From the NCBI RefSeq assembly GCF_009900765.1, contig NZ_JAAABL010000002.1, forward strand, positions 310,001 to 374,000: a DNA stretch of 64,000 bases. Reading direction: 5' to 3'. Shown here in pieces: positions 1 through 9,750 of the stretch. This DNA is from Rhodovarius lipocyclicus. Lineage in GTDB: Bacteria; Pseudomonadota; Alphaproteobacteria; Acetobacterales; Acetobacteraceae. Numbering within the stretch: the stretch's first letter is position 1; the number at the start of each line of letters is the position of its first letter. The notes below the pieces were generated by a model. The model was not told the origin of the DNA, did not search any database, and saw only the letters and a list, made by a program, of their open reading frames with translations. A program made the translations under genes and the position numbers.

Positions 1-875
1 AACTCGCGGATATCGTGCTGGTGAACTGCCGCACCGAAGTGCTGCAGCTGGCCAAGCGTGCCGCCAAGCCCGCCGAGCCCGATGGCTGCACTGGCGCTAT
101 CATCATGCCGGAGGCCAGCGCCGACGGCGCGCTCATCCACGGCCAGAACTGGGACTGGAAGAGCGAGTGCGCTGAGACCGGCGTCGTGCTGCGCATCCGG
201 CGCGAGGACGGGCCGGATATCCTGACCTTCGTCGAGGCCGGCGGCCTGGCCCGCTGCGGGCTGAACGGGGCGGGCGTGGCCGTCACCGCCAACTACCTGG
301 AAAGTGACCGGGACTACAGGCAGGAGGGCATTCCGCTGTCCCTGCTGCGCCGGAAGATCCTGGAGCAGGAGCAGGTGGCGCTGGCCTTCCGCGCGATCTA
401 CTGCACGCCGAAATCGGCCTCCAACAACCTGATGCTGAGCCATGCCTCGGGCTTCGGCATCGATGTGGAATGCGCGCCCGACGAGAGCTTCCCGCTGGAA
501 CCCGAGGGCGGTTTGCTGGTGCATTCCAACCATTGGCTCAGCCAAGTGGCGCTGGGCAAGCTGAAGGACATGGGCCTGCAGGGCACGCCCGACAGCATCT
601 ATCGCGCGGCCCGGGTGCGCGCGGCGCTGGAGGCCCGGCGCGGCAAGCTGACCATCGACGACATGCGCGCCGCCTTCTTCGATGATTGGCAGAGCCCCTG
701 GAGCGTCTGTCGCCCGCCGCGCATGAACCTGGGCGGCAACCTCTCGGCCACGGTGGCGATGATCCTGATGAAGCCGGGCGAGGGGTTGATGGAAATCGCG
801 CCGCTGCCCGCGCTCAACCGGGAATTCACCCGGTATGAACTGAAGCCCGGCGCGATCAAGGCCGCGGCGGAGTAG
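1..875 (+). CDS. C45-family autoproteolytic acyltransferase/hydrolase, 5' truncated by window edge
   Basis: The frame is open to the first base of the window (codons at 3-14 encode L-A-D-I), so the gene starts upstream; the GTG at 15 is probably internal. The visible 286+ residues resemble the acyl-CoA:6-aminopenicillanate acyltransferase/NAAA group (peptidase C45). The motif D-G-C-T-G near residue 25 after the GTG fits the Cys that becomes the N-terminal nucleophile after self-cleavage. It is followed by a G-Q-N-W-D-W motif and an N-Y-L segment typical of the fold. Family members hydrolyse or transfer acyl groups on amides; the substrate here cannot be read from sequence. The next gene is convergent, 13 bp away. 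Confidence 0.75.
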   Translation, partial: LADIVLVNCRTEVLQLAKRAAKPAEPDGCTGAIIMPEASADGALIHGQNWDWKSECAETGVVLRIRREDGPDILTFVEAGGLARCGLNGAGVAVTANYLESDRDYRQEGIPLSLLRRKILEQEQVALAFRAIYCTPKSASNNLMLSHASGFGIDVECAPDESFPLEPEGGLLVHSNHWLSQVALGKLKDMGLQGTPDSIYRAARVRAALEARRGKLTIDDMRAAFFDDWQSPWSVCRPPRMNLGGNLSATVAMILMKPGEGLMEIAPLPALNREFTRYELKPGAIKAAAE

Positions 876-888
876 GCGCCGCCGCCGA

Positions 889-1530
889 TCAGAAGGCCGC
901 CAGCATCACCCGCAGCGCCGCGCAGTCCGGCGCGGTGGGGTTGCCGGCGGCCATCTCGACCGGGCCATAGCCATAGGTGACGAAGATGGCCGGGATGCCG
1001 GCGCCGCGCGCAGCCATCATGTCGTTCATGTGGTCGCCGATCATCACCGCGCGGCCCCCGCCGGCGGCCCCCATGGTGTGCAGCAGATGCGCGGGGTCGG
1101 GCTTGCGGGTGGGGAAGCTGTCGCCGCCGCCGATGGCGCGGAAATGCTCCGCGATGCCCAGCTTGGCCAGCAGGGCGCGGGCCGGCTTCTCGGGCTTGTT
1201 GGTGCAGACGGCCATGCGCCAGCCCTCGGCCGACAGATGCGCCAGCAGTTCGGGGATGCCGGCGAAGACGGTGGTCAGGGTGCCGCCTTCCAGGTCCGGG
1301 TCCTCCAGGAAGGCGGTCAGGGCGGCTTCCTCGAAGGGGCGCTGGTGCCAGGCGAAGCCGCGTTCCAGCAGCACCCGGGCGCCATCGCCGATCATGCGGG
1401 TGACATCGGGCAGGGGGATCGGCGGCAGGTCGCGCAGGGCCATCTGGCGGTTCAGCGCGGCGGCCAGGTCCCGGGCGGTGTCCACCAGGGTTCCGTCCAG
1501 GTCGAAGATGGCAAGGCGTGTCATGGGCAT
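889..1530 (-). CDS. gph: HAD-family phosphoglycolate phosphatase-like hydrolase
   Basis: A 213-aa HAD hydrolase of the Gph/PGP type, which removes phosphate from 2-phosphoglycolate formed by oxygenation or DNA repair. Motif I is D-L-D-G-T at residues 10-14 with D10 as the nucleophile. Motif II is the Thr of C-T-N-K, motif III the Lys of T-R-K-P-D-P, and motif IV the acidic G-D-H-M-N-D. A four-helix cap lies between motifs I and II. The second Met (start at 1524) is an equally good start and has a GGA six bases upstream. Length is normal for Gph (about 220). Substrate specificity within HAD is only probable. Cytoplasmic. Confidence 0.75.
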   Translation of the reverse strand: MPMTRLAIFDLDGTLVDTARDLAAALNRQMALRDLPPIPLPDVTRMIGDGARVLLERGFAWHQRPFEEAALTAFLEDPDLEGGTLTTVFAGIPELLAHLSAEGWRMAVCTNKPEKPARALLAKLGIAEHFRAIGGGDSFPTRKPDPAHLLHTMGAAGGGRAVMIGDHMNDMMAARGAGIPAIFVTYGYGPVEMAAGNPTAPDCAALRVMLAAF

Positions 1531-1672
1531 TCCGCAGGATGGGGGCGCAACCTAGCCGTGCCGCCGCTGCCCGGCCAGCCATCGGGGCCAGCGCCTGAGG
1601 GCAGCAATACGTAATTTATCTTCATCCCCCTGGGGGTTGCGGTGCTGGGGCGGCCTGGGGCACCCATGGGCC

Positions 1673-2971
1673 ATGGCAGCTGCAGTGATCCTGGCCGCGG
1701 GAATGGGCACCCGCATGAAATCCGCCCTGCCCAAGGCGATGCACCCGCTGGGTGGCCGCCCGATGCTGACGCATCTGCTGGCCTCGGTGGCGGCGGTGTT
1801 CGACCGTGTCGTGGTGGTGGTCGGCCCGGGGATGGAGGCGCTGGCGAAACTGGCCGCCCCGCACGCCACGGTGGTGCAGGAGGAACGCCTGGGCACCGCC
1901 CATGCCGCCCGGATGGCAACGCCCCTGCTGGAGGGGTATGCCGGCGATATCGCCGTGCTGTATGCCGACAACCCACTGATTTCAGGGGCCACCTTGCGCC
2001 GCCTCGTGTCCGCCAGGCAGCAGGCCGGGCTGGCCATGCTGGCCATGCGTCCGGCCGACCCCGCGCGCTATGGCCGCGTGGTGACGGACGCGGCGGGCGA
2101 TGTGCAGCGCATCGTCGAATGGAAGGATGCGACGGAGGCCGAGCGCGCCATCGGCCTGTGCAATGCCGGCGTGATCTGCGCCGAGGGGCCTGCCATGCTG
2201 CGCTGGCTTTCCGAGGTCACGAACGATAACGCCGCCGGCGAGTACTACCTGACCGACGTGGTGGCCCTGGCCGCCGCCGGCGGCCGCTGCGTGGCGGTCG
2301 AGGCGCCGGAGGCTGAACTGGCCGGCATCAACAGCCGCGCCGAACTCGCCGCCGCCGAGGCCCGGCTGCAGGCGCAATGGCGCACCGCCGCGCTCGATGC
2401 CGGCGTGACGCTGCTGGCGCCGGAGACGGTGTTCTTCAGCCATGACACGGTGCTCGGCCCGGATGTGGTGGTGGAACAGAATGTGGTGTTCGGCCCGGGG
2501 GTTCGGGTGGAAAGCGGCGCCTGGGTGCGGGCCTTCAGCCATCTGGAGGGCTGCCTGGTGCGGCCGGGCGCCATAGTCGGCCCCTATGCCCGGCTGCGGC
2601 CCGGCGCGGATGTGGGCGAGGGCGCCCATGTCGGCAATTTCGTGGAGCTGAAGGCGACGACCCTGGGCGCCGGGGCCAAGGCGAACCATCTGAGCTATCT
2701 GGGTGACGCCAGCGTGGGCCCGGGCAGCAATATCGGGGCCGGTACCATCACCTGCAATTATGATGGCGCGAACAAGCACCGGACCCGGATCGGGGCGGGG
2801 GCCTTCATTGGTAGCAACACAGCCTTGGTGGCCCCGGTGACGGTGGGCGATGCGGCGCTGGTCGCCGCGGGTTCCACGATTACCGAGGATGTGCCGGCGG
2901 ATACGCTGGCCCTGGCGCGGGGGCGCCAGGTGAACAAGCCCGGAAGGGGATTCCGGGGGAAGGGGAAGTGA
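1673..2971 (+). CDS. glmU: Bifunctional GlmU: glucosamine-1-P acetyltransferase / GlcNAc-1-P uridyltransferase
   Basis: Makes UDP-GlcNAc in two steps for peptidoglycan and lipid A. The start is taken at ATG 1673, which puts the nucleotidyltransferase signature L-A-A-G-M-G-T-R-M at residues 7-15 with K21 behind it; an upstream in-frame TTG at 1637 would add an unconserved tail. Residues 1 to about 220 are the uridyltransferase. From about 240 a left-handed beta-helix carries the acetyltransferase, with the N-H-L-S-Y-L-G-D and C-N-Y-D-G motifs around the catalytic His. At 432 aa it is slightly short for the family (about 450). glmS follows after 43 bp, so precursor supply is probably co-transcribed. 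Confidence 0.95.
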   Translation: MAAAVILAAGMGTRMKSALPKAMHPLGGRPMLTHLLASVAAVFDRVVVVVGPGMEALAKLAAPHATVVQEERLGTAHAARMATPLLEGYAGDIAVLYADNPLISGATLRRLVSARQQAGLAMLAMRPADPARYGRVVTDAAGDVQRIVEWKDATEAERAIGLCNAGVICAEGPAMLRWLSEVTNDNAAGEYYLTDVVALAAAGGRCVAVEAPEAELAGINSRAELAAAEARLQAQWRTAALDAGVTLLAPETVFFSHDTVLGPDVVVEQNVVFGPGVRVESGAWVRAFSHLEGCLVRPGAIVGPYARLRPGADVGEGAHVGNFVELKATTLGAGAKANHLSYLGDASVGPGSNIGAGTITCNYDGANKHRTRIGAGAFIGSNTALVAPVTVGDAALVAAGSTITEDVPADTLALARGRQVNKPGRGFRGKGK

Positions 2972-3014
2972 TGAGCGAATTGTTCCTGCCGTCCGGCCGC
3001 CGGAGCGCCGCATA

Positions 3015-4834
<1,820 letters not shown>

Positions 4835-4838
<4 letters not shown>

Positions 4839-5293
4839 TCGCCCCGGCCGAATGGCCGCGCGACCTGGATGTGGTGCGCGGCCTGTTCCGAGAATACGCG
4901 GATGGTCTTGGCTTCGACCTGGGTTTCCAGGGTTTCGAGGAGGAGCTGGCCGCGCTGCCGGGCAAATACATCCCGCCCGGCGGCCAGGTCCTGCTCGCCC
5001 GGGATCAAGGCGAGGCCGTGGGCATTGTGGCCCTGCGACCCGTGGAGGGCCGCACGGGCGAGATCAAGCGGCTCTATGTCCGCCGCTCCGCGCGCGGCGG
5101 GCGCTGGGGCAGGCGGCTTGTGGAGGCGCTGTGCGCCGAGGCCCGTGCGCTGGGCTACACACGCCTCTGCCTCGACACGCGCCCCCGCATGGAGACAGCG
5201 GTGGCGCTCTATACGGATCTCGGCTTTCGCCCGACCGAGCCCTATGTCTTCAACCCCTATGATGACGTGATCTACCTGGCGCTCGACTTGTGA
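4835..5293 (+). CDS. GNAT-family N-acetyltransferase
   Basis: A 152-aa single-domain GNAT protein. The acetyl-CoA-binding core is the beta strand I-K-R-L-Y-V-R followed by R-G-G-R-W-G-R-R-L, the Q/R-x-x-G-x-G/A-type loop. The C-terminal part reads A-L-Y-T-D-L-G-F-R, the usual last strand. It overlaps glmS by 4 bp (ATGA), so it is translated from the glmUS message, but the acceptor is unknown. An amino-sugar role is suggested only by position; small GNATs are often hitchhikers in operons. Cytoplasmic. Confidence 0.8.
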
Positions 5294-5338
5294 GGCGCGG
5301 CACATGGAGGCAACCTGCCGGGAAACCGGAGGACCCCC

Positions 5339-5980
5339 ATGGCCTACGCTATCCTGGCGCGCGACGCCGCCGACCCGTCCCTGCGCATGAACGCCCGCGG
5401 CCGTCACCTGGAGGTGATCACGCGCTGGATCGCCGAGGGGCGCATGGCCTTCGGCGCCCCGCTGTTCGACGCCGCCTTTCAGCCCGCCGGCAGCCTGATG
5501 GTGCTGAACGTGCCGGATGAGACGCATGTGAAAGAATATATCAGCGAGGAGCCCTTCGCCCAGGAAGGCGTCTGGGCCAGCTTCGATGCGCTGCCCTTCG
5601 CCATCGCTCCGCTGCCCTACCGCCCGCTGCCGCAGCCGGGTGCGCCGGTGGCCAGCACCCGCACCCATACCATCACGATCGGCTGGGATGCCGATGATGC
5701 CGAGGCGCCCGCCCGGCGCGCAGCCGTGCGCCCCGCCCATTTCGCCCGCGTGCAGGATGCGGCGCGGGATGGGCTGCTGGTTCTGGGCGGTGCCATCCTG
5801 GATGGCCGGGGCACCATGCGCGGATCCATCGCCATCACGGCCCACCCCTCGGATGCCGAGGCGGAGGCCTGGTGGGCCGAGGACCCCTATGTGACCGGCG
5901 GCGTGTGGCAGCGGTTGGAACGCTGGGGCACGCGCATGGTGGGCCTGCCCTACCACCCGCTGCCGGGCACCGAAGCCTAG
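5339..5980 (+). CDS. Tandem YCII-domain protein
   Basis: A 213-aa protein made of two YCII-related ferredoxin-like domains, residues about 1-95 and 108-205. Each half has the short strand near its start, the helix ending in a G-x-L/M-x-x-G-A turn, and the W-x-x-D/E-P-Y/F-x-x-G-V-W segment that typifies the family (E-E-P-F-A-Q-E-G-V-W in the first half, E-D-P-Y-V-T-G-G-V-W in the second). YCII proteins are small putative enzymes of unsettled function. GGAGG seven bases before ATG 5339 supports the start. The TAG stop is built from the TA target duplication and first G of the palindromic element that follows; without the element the same codon would read TAA. Confidence 0.75.
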   Translation: MAYAILARDAADPSLRMNARGRHLEVITRWIAEGRMAFGAPLFDAAFQPAGSLMVLNVPDETHVKEYISEEPFAQEGVWASFDALPFAIAPLPYRPLPQPGAPVASTRTHTITIGWDADDAEAPARRAAVRPAHFARVQDAARDGLLVLGGAILDGRGTMRGSIAITAHPSDAEAEAWWAEDPYVTGGVWQRLERWGTRMVGLPYHPLPGTEA

Positions 5981-6140
5981 GTCCAATCGACATTCAGGTT
6001 CGGGAGGCGGCTGGCTGGGGATTTTTCGCGCCAGGGAGGAAGAAGCCGCCGCCAATGCTGGGGCATTGGCAAGGGTTCTGACGCTGCTGGCGTGGAAAAG
6101 CACCGCCAGACGCACCCGCAACTTGATTGTCGATTGGACC
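5980..6140. mobile_element. 161-bp palindromic MITE, IS630/mariner-like, with TA target duplication
   Basis: The ends are inverted repeats: the first 13 bases (5980-5992) are the exact reverse complement of 6128-6140, and similarity continues to 21 bases with two mismatches. The arms remain alignable to the centre with one 1-base gap (roughly 70% by hand count). The centre is a perfect 8-bp stem (6051-6058 with 6063-6070) around a TGGG loop. A TA dinucleotide abuts each end (5978-5979 and 6141-6142), the target duplication expected of IS630/Tc1-mariner elements. There is no coding capacity. The whole element would fold as one long hairpin in RNA from either strand and may terminate both convergent genes. 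Confidence 0.8.
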
Positions 6141-7813
6141 TAACCCTGGGGCAGCCGCACCACGAAGCGGGCGCCCAGCACCTTGCCTTCCGCATCGCGC
6201 CGGTTGTCGGCGCTGATGCGGCCGCGCAGGCCCTCCACGATCTGTTTGCTGATCGACAGGCCGAGGCCCGAGTGGTTGCCGAAGCGCTCGCCCTGCGGGC
6301 GCTCGGTATAGAAGCGGTCGAAAATGCCGCTCAGCTTGGCCTCGGGGATGCCGGGGCCCTCGTCCTCCACCTGGATCTCGATCTCCTGCCCCACGGCGCG
6401 GCCGCGCAGCCATACCCTGCCTTCGGGCGGGCTGAAGGAGAGGGCGTTGCCGATCAGGTTGCGGATCACCTGCACCAGCCGGTCCTCGACCGCGAGCGCC
6501 ATCAGCGGCCCTTCCGGCAGTTCCGGCACGATGGTCGGGTCGTGGTCCTTGCGGGTGGTGTTGTGCAGTTCCGCCAGCACCGACAGGATCATCGAGACAT
6601 CCACCGGTTCCGGCACCGTGCGGCTGAGTTCGGCATCGACGCGGGAGGCATCGGCAATATCGCCGATCAGGCGGTCCATACGCGTCACGTCATTGGCGAT
6701 GATTTCCAGCAGTCGCTTCTGGGCGTTGGTGTCCTCGATGCGGCGCAGCGTCTCGATGGCGGACCGCACGCTGGTCAGTGGGTTCTTCAGCTCATGCGCC
6801 ACATCGGCGGCGAAGCGCTCATTGGCGTCGATGCGTGCCCACAGGTCTCGGGCCGCACGCTGCAGATCCCGCGCCAGGATGCCGATCTCGTCACGCCGGG
6901 CCAGAACATCCTCGGGCACGCTGCCCTGGCGGCCCTTGCCCTGACGCATGTCGGCGGCGGCTGTCGCCAGGCGCAGGATCGGGCTGGCCAGGGTTTGCGC
7001 CAGATACAGCGACAGCGCCGTGGTCAGCGCCAGCGCCAGCAGAAACAGCGCCAGCACCGAGAGCCGGATCTCGAACAGGCGCTGGTCCACCTCCCGCGCC
7101 TCCCGCGTCAGCAGCATGATGCCCACGCTCTGCCCGCCACGCCGGGCGGGTTCGGCGACACTGACCAGCAGCCGGCCTTCGGGCGTGCGGCGGATATAGG
7201 GGGTGACGCCGCCTTCCAGCGCCATGCGCAGCTCCTCGCGCCGGTCGGGGCCGAGGGCGGGCTGCCAGTCGAAGCTGTCGGCGTCATTGGCGGTATCGAC
7301 CACCACGGAGGTCCGGGCATTGCGCGGCAACAGGCGCAGCAGCCGCTCATACAGGCCGGACAGGCTGGTGGACAGCACGGAGCGCTGGGCGGGCGGTGGC
7401 AGGGGCTCGGCGACCACGGTGCCGCCGGAACCCTCCCGCACGCGGCTGTCGGCCACGACGAGGCCGGTGATGTCGAAGATGCGCGCCTGGGTGTTGGCCG
7501 AGGGCTCCACCAGCCGGCGCAGCAGCGGGCGGGCCAGTTCCGGCACCAGGATGGCGCGGTCGTTTTCCACCCGCACCGCGGCTTCTCCGATCGCGCCGGC
7601 ATAAATGCGGGCCTGGGTGCGCAGCGCCTCCACATCGGCGGCCAGCAGCCCGTTCTGGTACTGATCAAGATAGAGCAGGGCGGCGGCCAGCAGGGCCGGC
7701 GGCAGCGCATTCATCAGCAGGATGCGCCGCAGCAGCGGCGAGACCCAGCGCCGTCGCCGGGGCTTTTCCCCGAGTGTCGCTGGAGTTTGCGGCAGGGTGG
7801 CGCCGTCGGGCAT
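6140..7813 (-). CDS. chvG: Membrane sensor histidine kinase, ChvG/ExoS-like
   Basis: A 557-aa two-transmembrane kinase. TM1 lies near residues 31-50, a periplasmic sensing domain of about 200 residues follows, and TM2 is near 250-275. A HAMP segment (about 273-325) is followed by the phosphoacceptor box F-A-A-D-V-A-H-E-L-K-N-P-L with H340. The ATPase domain has N-L-I-G-N-A, D-E-G-P-G-I-P and G-L-G-L-S-I-S-K motifs. This layout matches alphaproteobacterial ChvG, which responds to acid or envelope stress and controls exopolysaccharide genes. No response regulator gene is adjacent. It starts 3 bp after the SGNH-like gene and ends at the palindromic element, which supplies the G of its TAG stop. 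The ChvG name is likely, not certain. Confidence 0.75.
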   Translation of the reverse strand: MPDGATLPQTPATLGEKPRRRRWVSPLLRRILLMNALPPALLAAALLYLDQYQNGLLAADVEALRTQARIYAGAIGEAAVRVENDRAILVPELARPLLRRLVEPSANTQARIFDITGLVVADSRVREGSGGTVVAEPLPPPAQRSVLSTSLSGLYERLLRLLPRNARTSVVVDTANDADSFDWQPALGPDRREELRMALEGGVTPYIRRTPEGRLLVSVAEPARRGGQSVGIMLLTREAREVDQRLFEIRLSVLALFLLALALTTALSLYLAQTLASPILRLATAAADMRQGKGRQGSVPEDVLARRDEIGILARDLQRAARDLWARIDANERFAADVAHELKNPLTSVRSAIETLRRIEDTNAQKRLLEIIANDVTRMDRLIGDIADASRVDAELSRTVPEPVDVSMILSVLAELHNTTRKDHDPTIVPELPEGPLMALAVEDRLVQVIRNLIGNALSFSPPEGRVWLRGRAVGQEIEIQVEDEGPGIPEAKLSGIFDRFYTERPQGERFGNHSGLGLSISKQIVEGLRGRISADNRRDAEGKVLGARFVVRLPQG

Positions 7814-7816
7814 GGG

Positions 7817-8524
7817 TCAGCGCCTCGCGGAAAGCTGGATTTGCGCCATGATGCCACGCGCCAGGCAATCATGCAGCCGGGCCAGGGTGGCGGCGCGGGC
7901 CTCGCGGGGGGCGCGTTCCATGTCCAGCACCCCATCCTCGGCCCATTGGCGCATCCAGTCCCACCGGCGGAGTAGGGGCACGGCCTCGGTGGCGGCGGTC
8001 AGGCGCATGGCGTCGCGATAGGCATCGATATCGGCGTTGGCGCGCAGGAAGCGGCTGAATTGCGGGTCCATCACCATCACCTCGGCTCCTCCGGCGCGCA
8101 GCCGGGCGATGCCGGTGGTCAAGGTGTCCGTCATCGCCTCGATGGGCAGCCCGCGCACGGCTTCCACCGTGCCGGTCTGCCATAGGACCAGATGCGGGCG
8201 GAAATCAGGCAGCAGAGGCGCCAGCAGGGCCAGGATCTCCAGCGCATTGGCACCGCGGCGGCCGCGTGCCTCCACCCGCACGTCCAACCCCGGGTAGCGT
8301 TCGCGCAGCAGCGCGGCCAGGCGCTGGGGATAGGCGCTTTCGGGGGGGGCGGCCTCCACGCTGGCGCTGCCGCCGACCAGCACGCGGAATTCCGGGCCGC
8401 GCAGGGCCCGCGGCAGCCGGGGCTGGGTGGTGGGGTCCAGCAGGTCAGGCGGCACGTCGCAGCTGTTCGCCCAGGCGGGGGCGGCCCACAGCATCAGCAA
8501 CAGAAGGGCCCAGCGCGGCATCAT
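7817..8524 (-). CDS. Periplasmic SGNH/GDSL-like hydrolase
   Basis: A 235-aa exported protein with a cleavable signal peptide ending W-A-N-S near residue 20. The fold resembles SGNH hydrolases: a V-L-V-G-G-S-A-S block where the catalytic Ser should be, then G-R-R-G-A-N-A-L-E matching the block II Gly region, and V-L-W-Q-T-G-T at the block III position, where the usual Asn is not evident. The start at ATG 8524 overlaps the opgC stop by one base (TGATG). Its position between opgC and a sensor kinase suggests periplasmic acyl-group chemistry on glucans, which is inference. The weakened block III makes activity uncertain. Confidence 0.6.
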   Translation of the reverse strand: MMPRWALLLLMLWAAPAWANSCDVPPDLLDPTTQPRLPRALRGPEFRVLVGGSASVEAAPPESAYPQRLAALLRERYPGLDVRVEARGRRGANALEILALLAPLLPDFRPHLVLWQTGTVEAVRGLPIEAMTDTLTTGIARLRAGGAEVMVMDPQFSRFLRANADIDAYRDAMRLTAATEAVPLLRRWDWMRQWAEDGVLDMERAPREARAATLARLHDCLARGIMAQIQLSARR

Positions 8525-9675
8525 CAAGCCGTATCCGTGGCGGGCGCGGTGGGCAAGGGTTTCCGCGTGCCCGAGACACGCCGGTCGTACCAGCGGGAGG
8601 TCCAGGCCACCCCGGCCATGGCGCCAAGGCCCGCCAGGTTCACCGCCAGCTGCATGGTGCCGCGGTCATTCTCCTCCAGCGCCAGCCGGCCCAGGAAGGA
8701 CAGGAATATGCCCGCGCAGAACACCGGCAGGGATTGCTGCCCCAGCAGGATGAACAATCGCCCGGGCGCACTGCCCAGCAGCCGGGCCCCGCGTGGCAGC
8801 AGATGCGCCGCCAGATAGGCCATGGCCAGCAGCGAGAGGAGCCGCAGCGGATGCAGGGCGGTCTTGTCCACCCCGTCCAGGAAGGTGGACCAGGGGCCGG
8901 GCAGTTCGGCCAGCCAATCCGGCGCGTGCCATACGGCCAGCATGGCGGCGGCGCAGGGCAGCAGCAGCAGGGTGCAGAGCGCCGCCCCCCAGCCGCGCCA
9001 AGGCAACAGGATGGGGGTGCCGCCGTGCGGCGCATACCCCACGACCACGCCGCACATGTATAGAAACTGCCAGGCGAAGGGGTTGAAGAACCAGCCCTGC
9101 CCATTGCTGGCGGGCAGGTTCAACCCGGTCTGCCGTGCTAGCGCATACAGCCCGGCCGACAGCGCCAGCAGCAGCCAGGGCCAGCGCATCAAGGGCATCA
9201 CCAGCGCGAACATGGCCATCAGCGCCACATACAGCGGCAGGATGTTTAGGAAGGCCGGCTGGAAGCTGAGCAGGAGGGCCTGCAGCAAGGCCTGATAGGG
9301 ATCGGCCCCGAAGGCATCCATCTGCAACTCGTCCAGATAGGCGCCGCGATCCAACCGCGCGGCGGAGACGCCGACCTGCGCGGTGAACACCACGAACAGG
9401 AAGATGTGCGCGACGTAGAGCGTGCCCACCCGCCCCAGCACGCGGGCGGCGGCGAAGACCCATCCCTCGCGTTCCATCTGGCGGCCATAGGCGATGCCGC
9501 CGGCATAGCCGGCCAGGAACACGAACAGCTCCGTCGCGTCCGCGAAGGCAATGTTGCGCAGGGTGAACCAGCCCAAGGCATTGCCGGGCACATGGTCGAT
9601 GAAGATGAACCACAGGGCGATGCCACGGAACAGGTCCGCGCGCAGATCCCGTGTCGTGCCGGCCATGGGCTGCAT
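8524..9675 (-). CDS. opgC: OpgC-family membrane acyltransferase
   Basis: OpgC proteins are multi-pass acyltransferases that transfer succinyl groups to osmoregulated periplasmic glucans. The 383-aa product has about ten hydrophobic segments and begins with the family signature R-x-D-L-F-R-G-I-A-L-W-F-I-F-I-D-H, with N-A-L-G-W-F-T and F-V-F-L-A-G-Y-A-G-G downstream. The start is ATG 9675 or 9666; neither has a strong ribosome-binding site. It heads a minus-strand series with the SGNH-like gene and the ChvG-like kinase. The glucan polymerase gene opgH lies about 2.3 kb away on the same strand, which supports a role in glucan modification. Confidence 0.85.
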   Translation of the reverse strand: MQPMAGTTRDLRADLFRGIALWFIFIDHVPGNALGWFTLRNIAFADATELFVFLAGYAGGIAYGRQMEREGWVFAAARVLGRVGTLYVAHIFLFVVFTAQVGVSAARLDRGAYLDELQMDAFGADPYQALLQALLLSFQPAFLNILPLYVALMAMFALVMPLMRWPWLLLALSAGLYALARQTGLNLPASNGQGWFFNPFAWQFLYMCGVVVGYAPHGGTPILLPWRGWGAALCTLLLLPCAAAMLAVWHAPDWLAELPGPWSTFLDGVDKTALHPLRLLSLLAMAYLAAHLLPRGARLLGSAPGRLFILLGQQSLPVFCAGIFLSFLGRLALEENDRGTMQLAVNLAGLGAMAGVAWTSRWYDRRVSGTRKPLPTAPATDTA

Positions 9676-9750
9676 GATGGGTATGTAACCCAGCCGCGCG
9701 GGACATGATACCGGCTTGCGCGGCTCGCCCGGCTGGCGCATGCGGCGGGC

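Noticed and set aside
1637-1672. An N-terminal extension of GlmU from TTG 1637
   Set aside because: The added 12 residues precede the canonical nucleotidyltransferase start and are not typical of the family; ATG 1673 gives the expected N-terminus.
2972-3014. Possible glmS ribozyme or riboswitch upstream of glmS
   Set aside because: The gap is 43 bp, far too short, and glmS ribozymes are a feature of Gram-positive bacteria.
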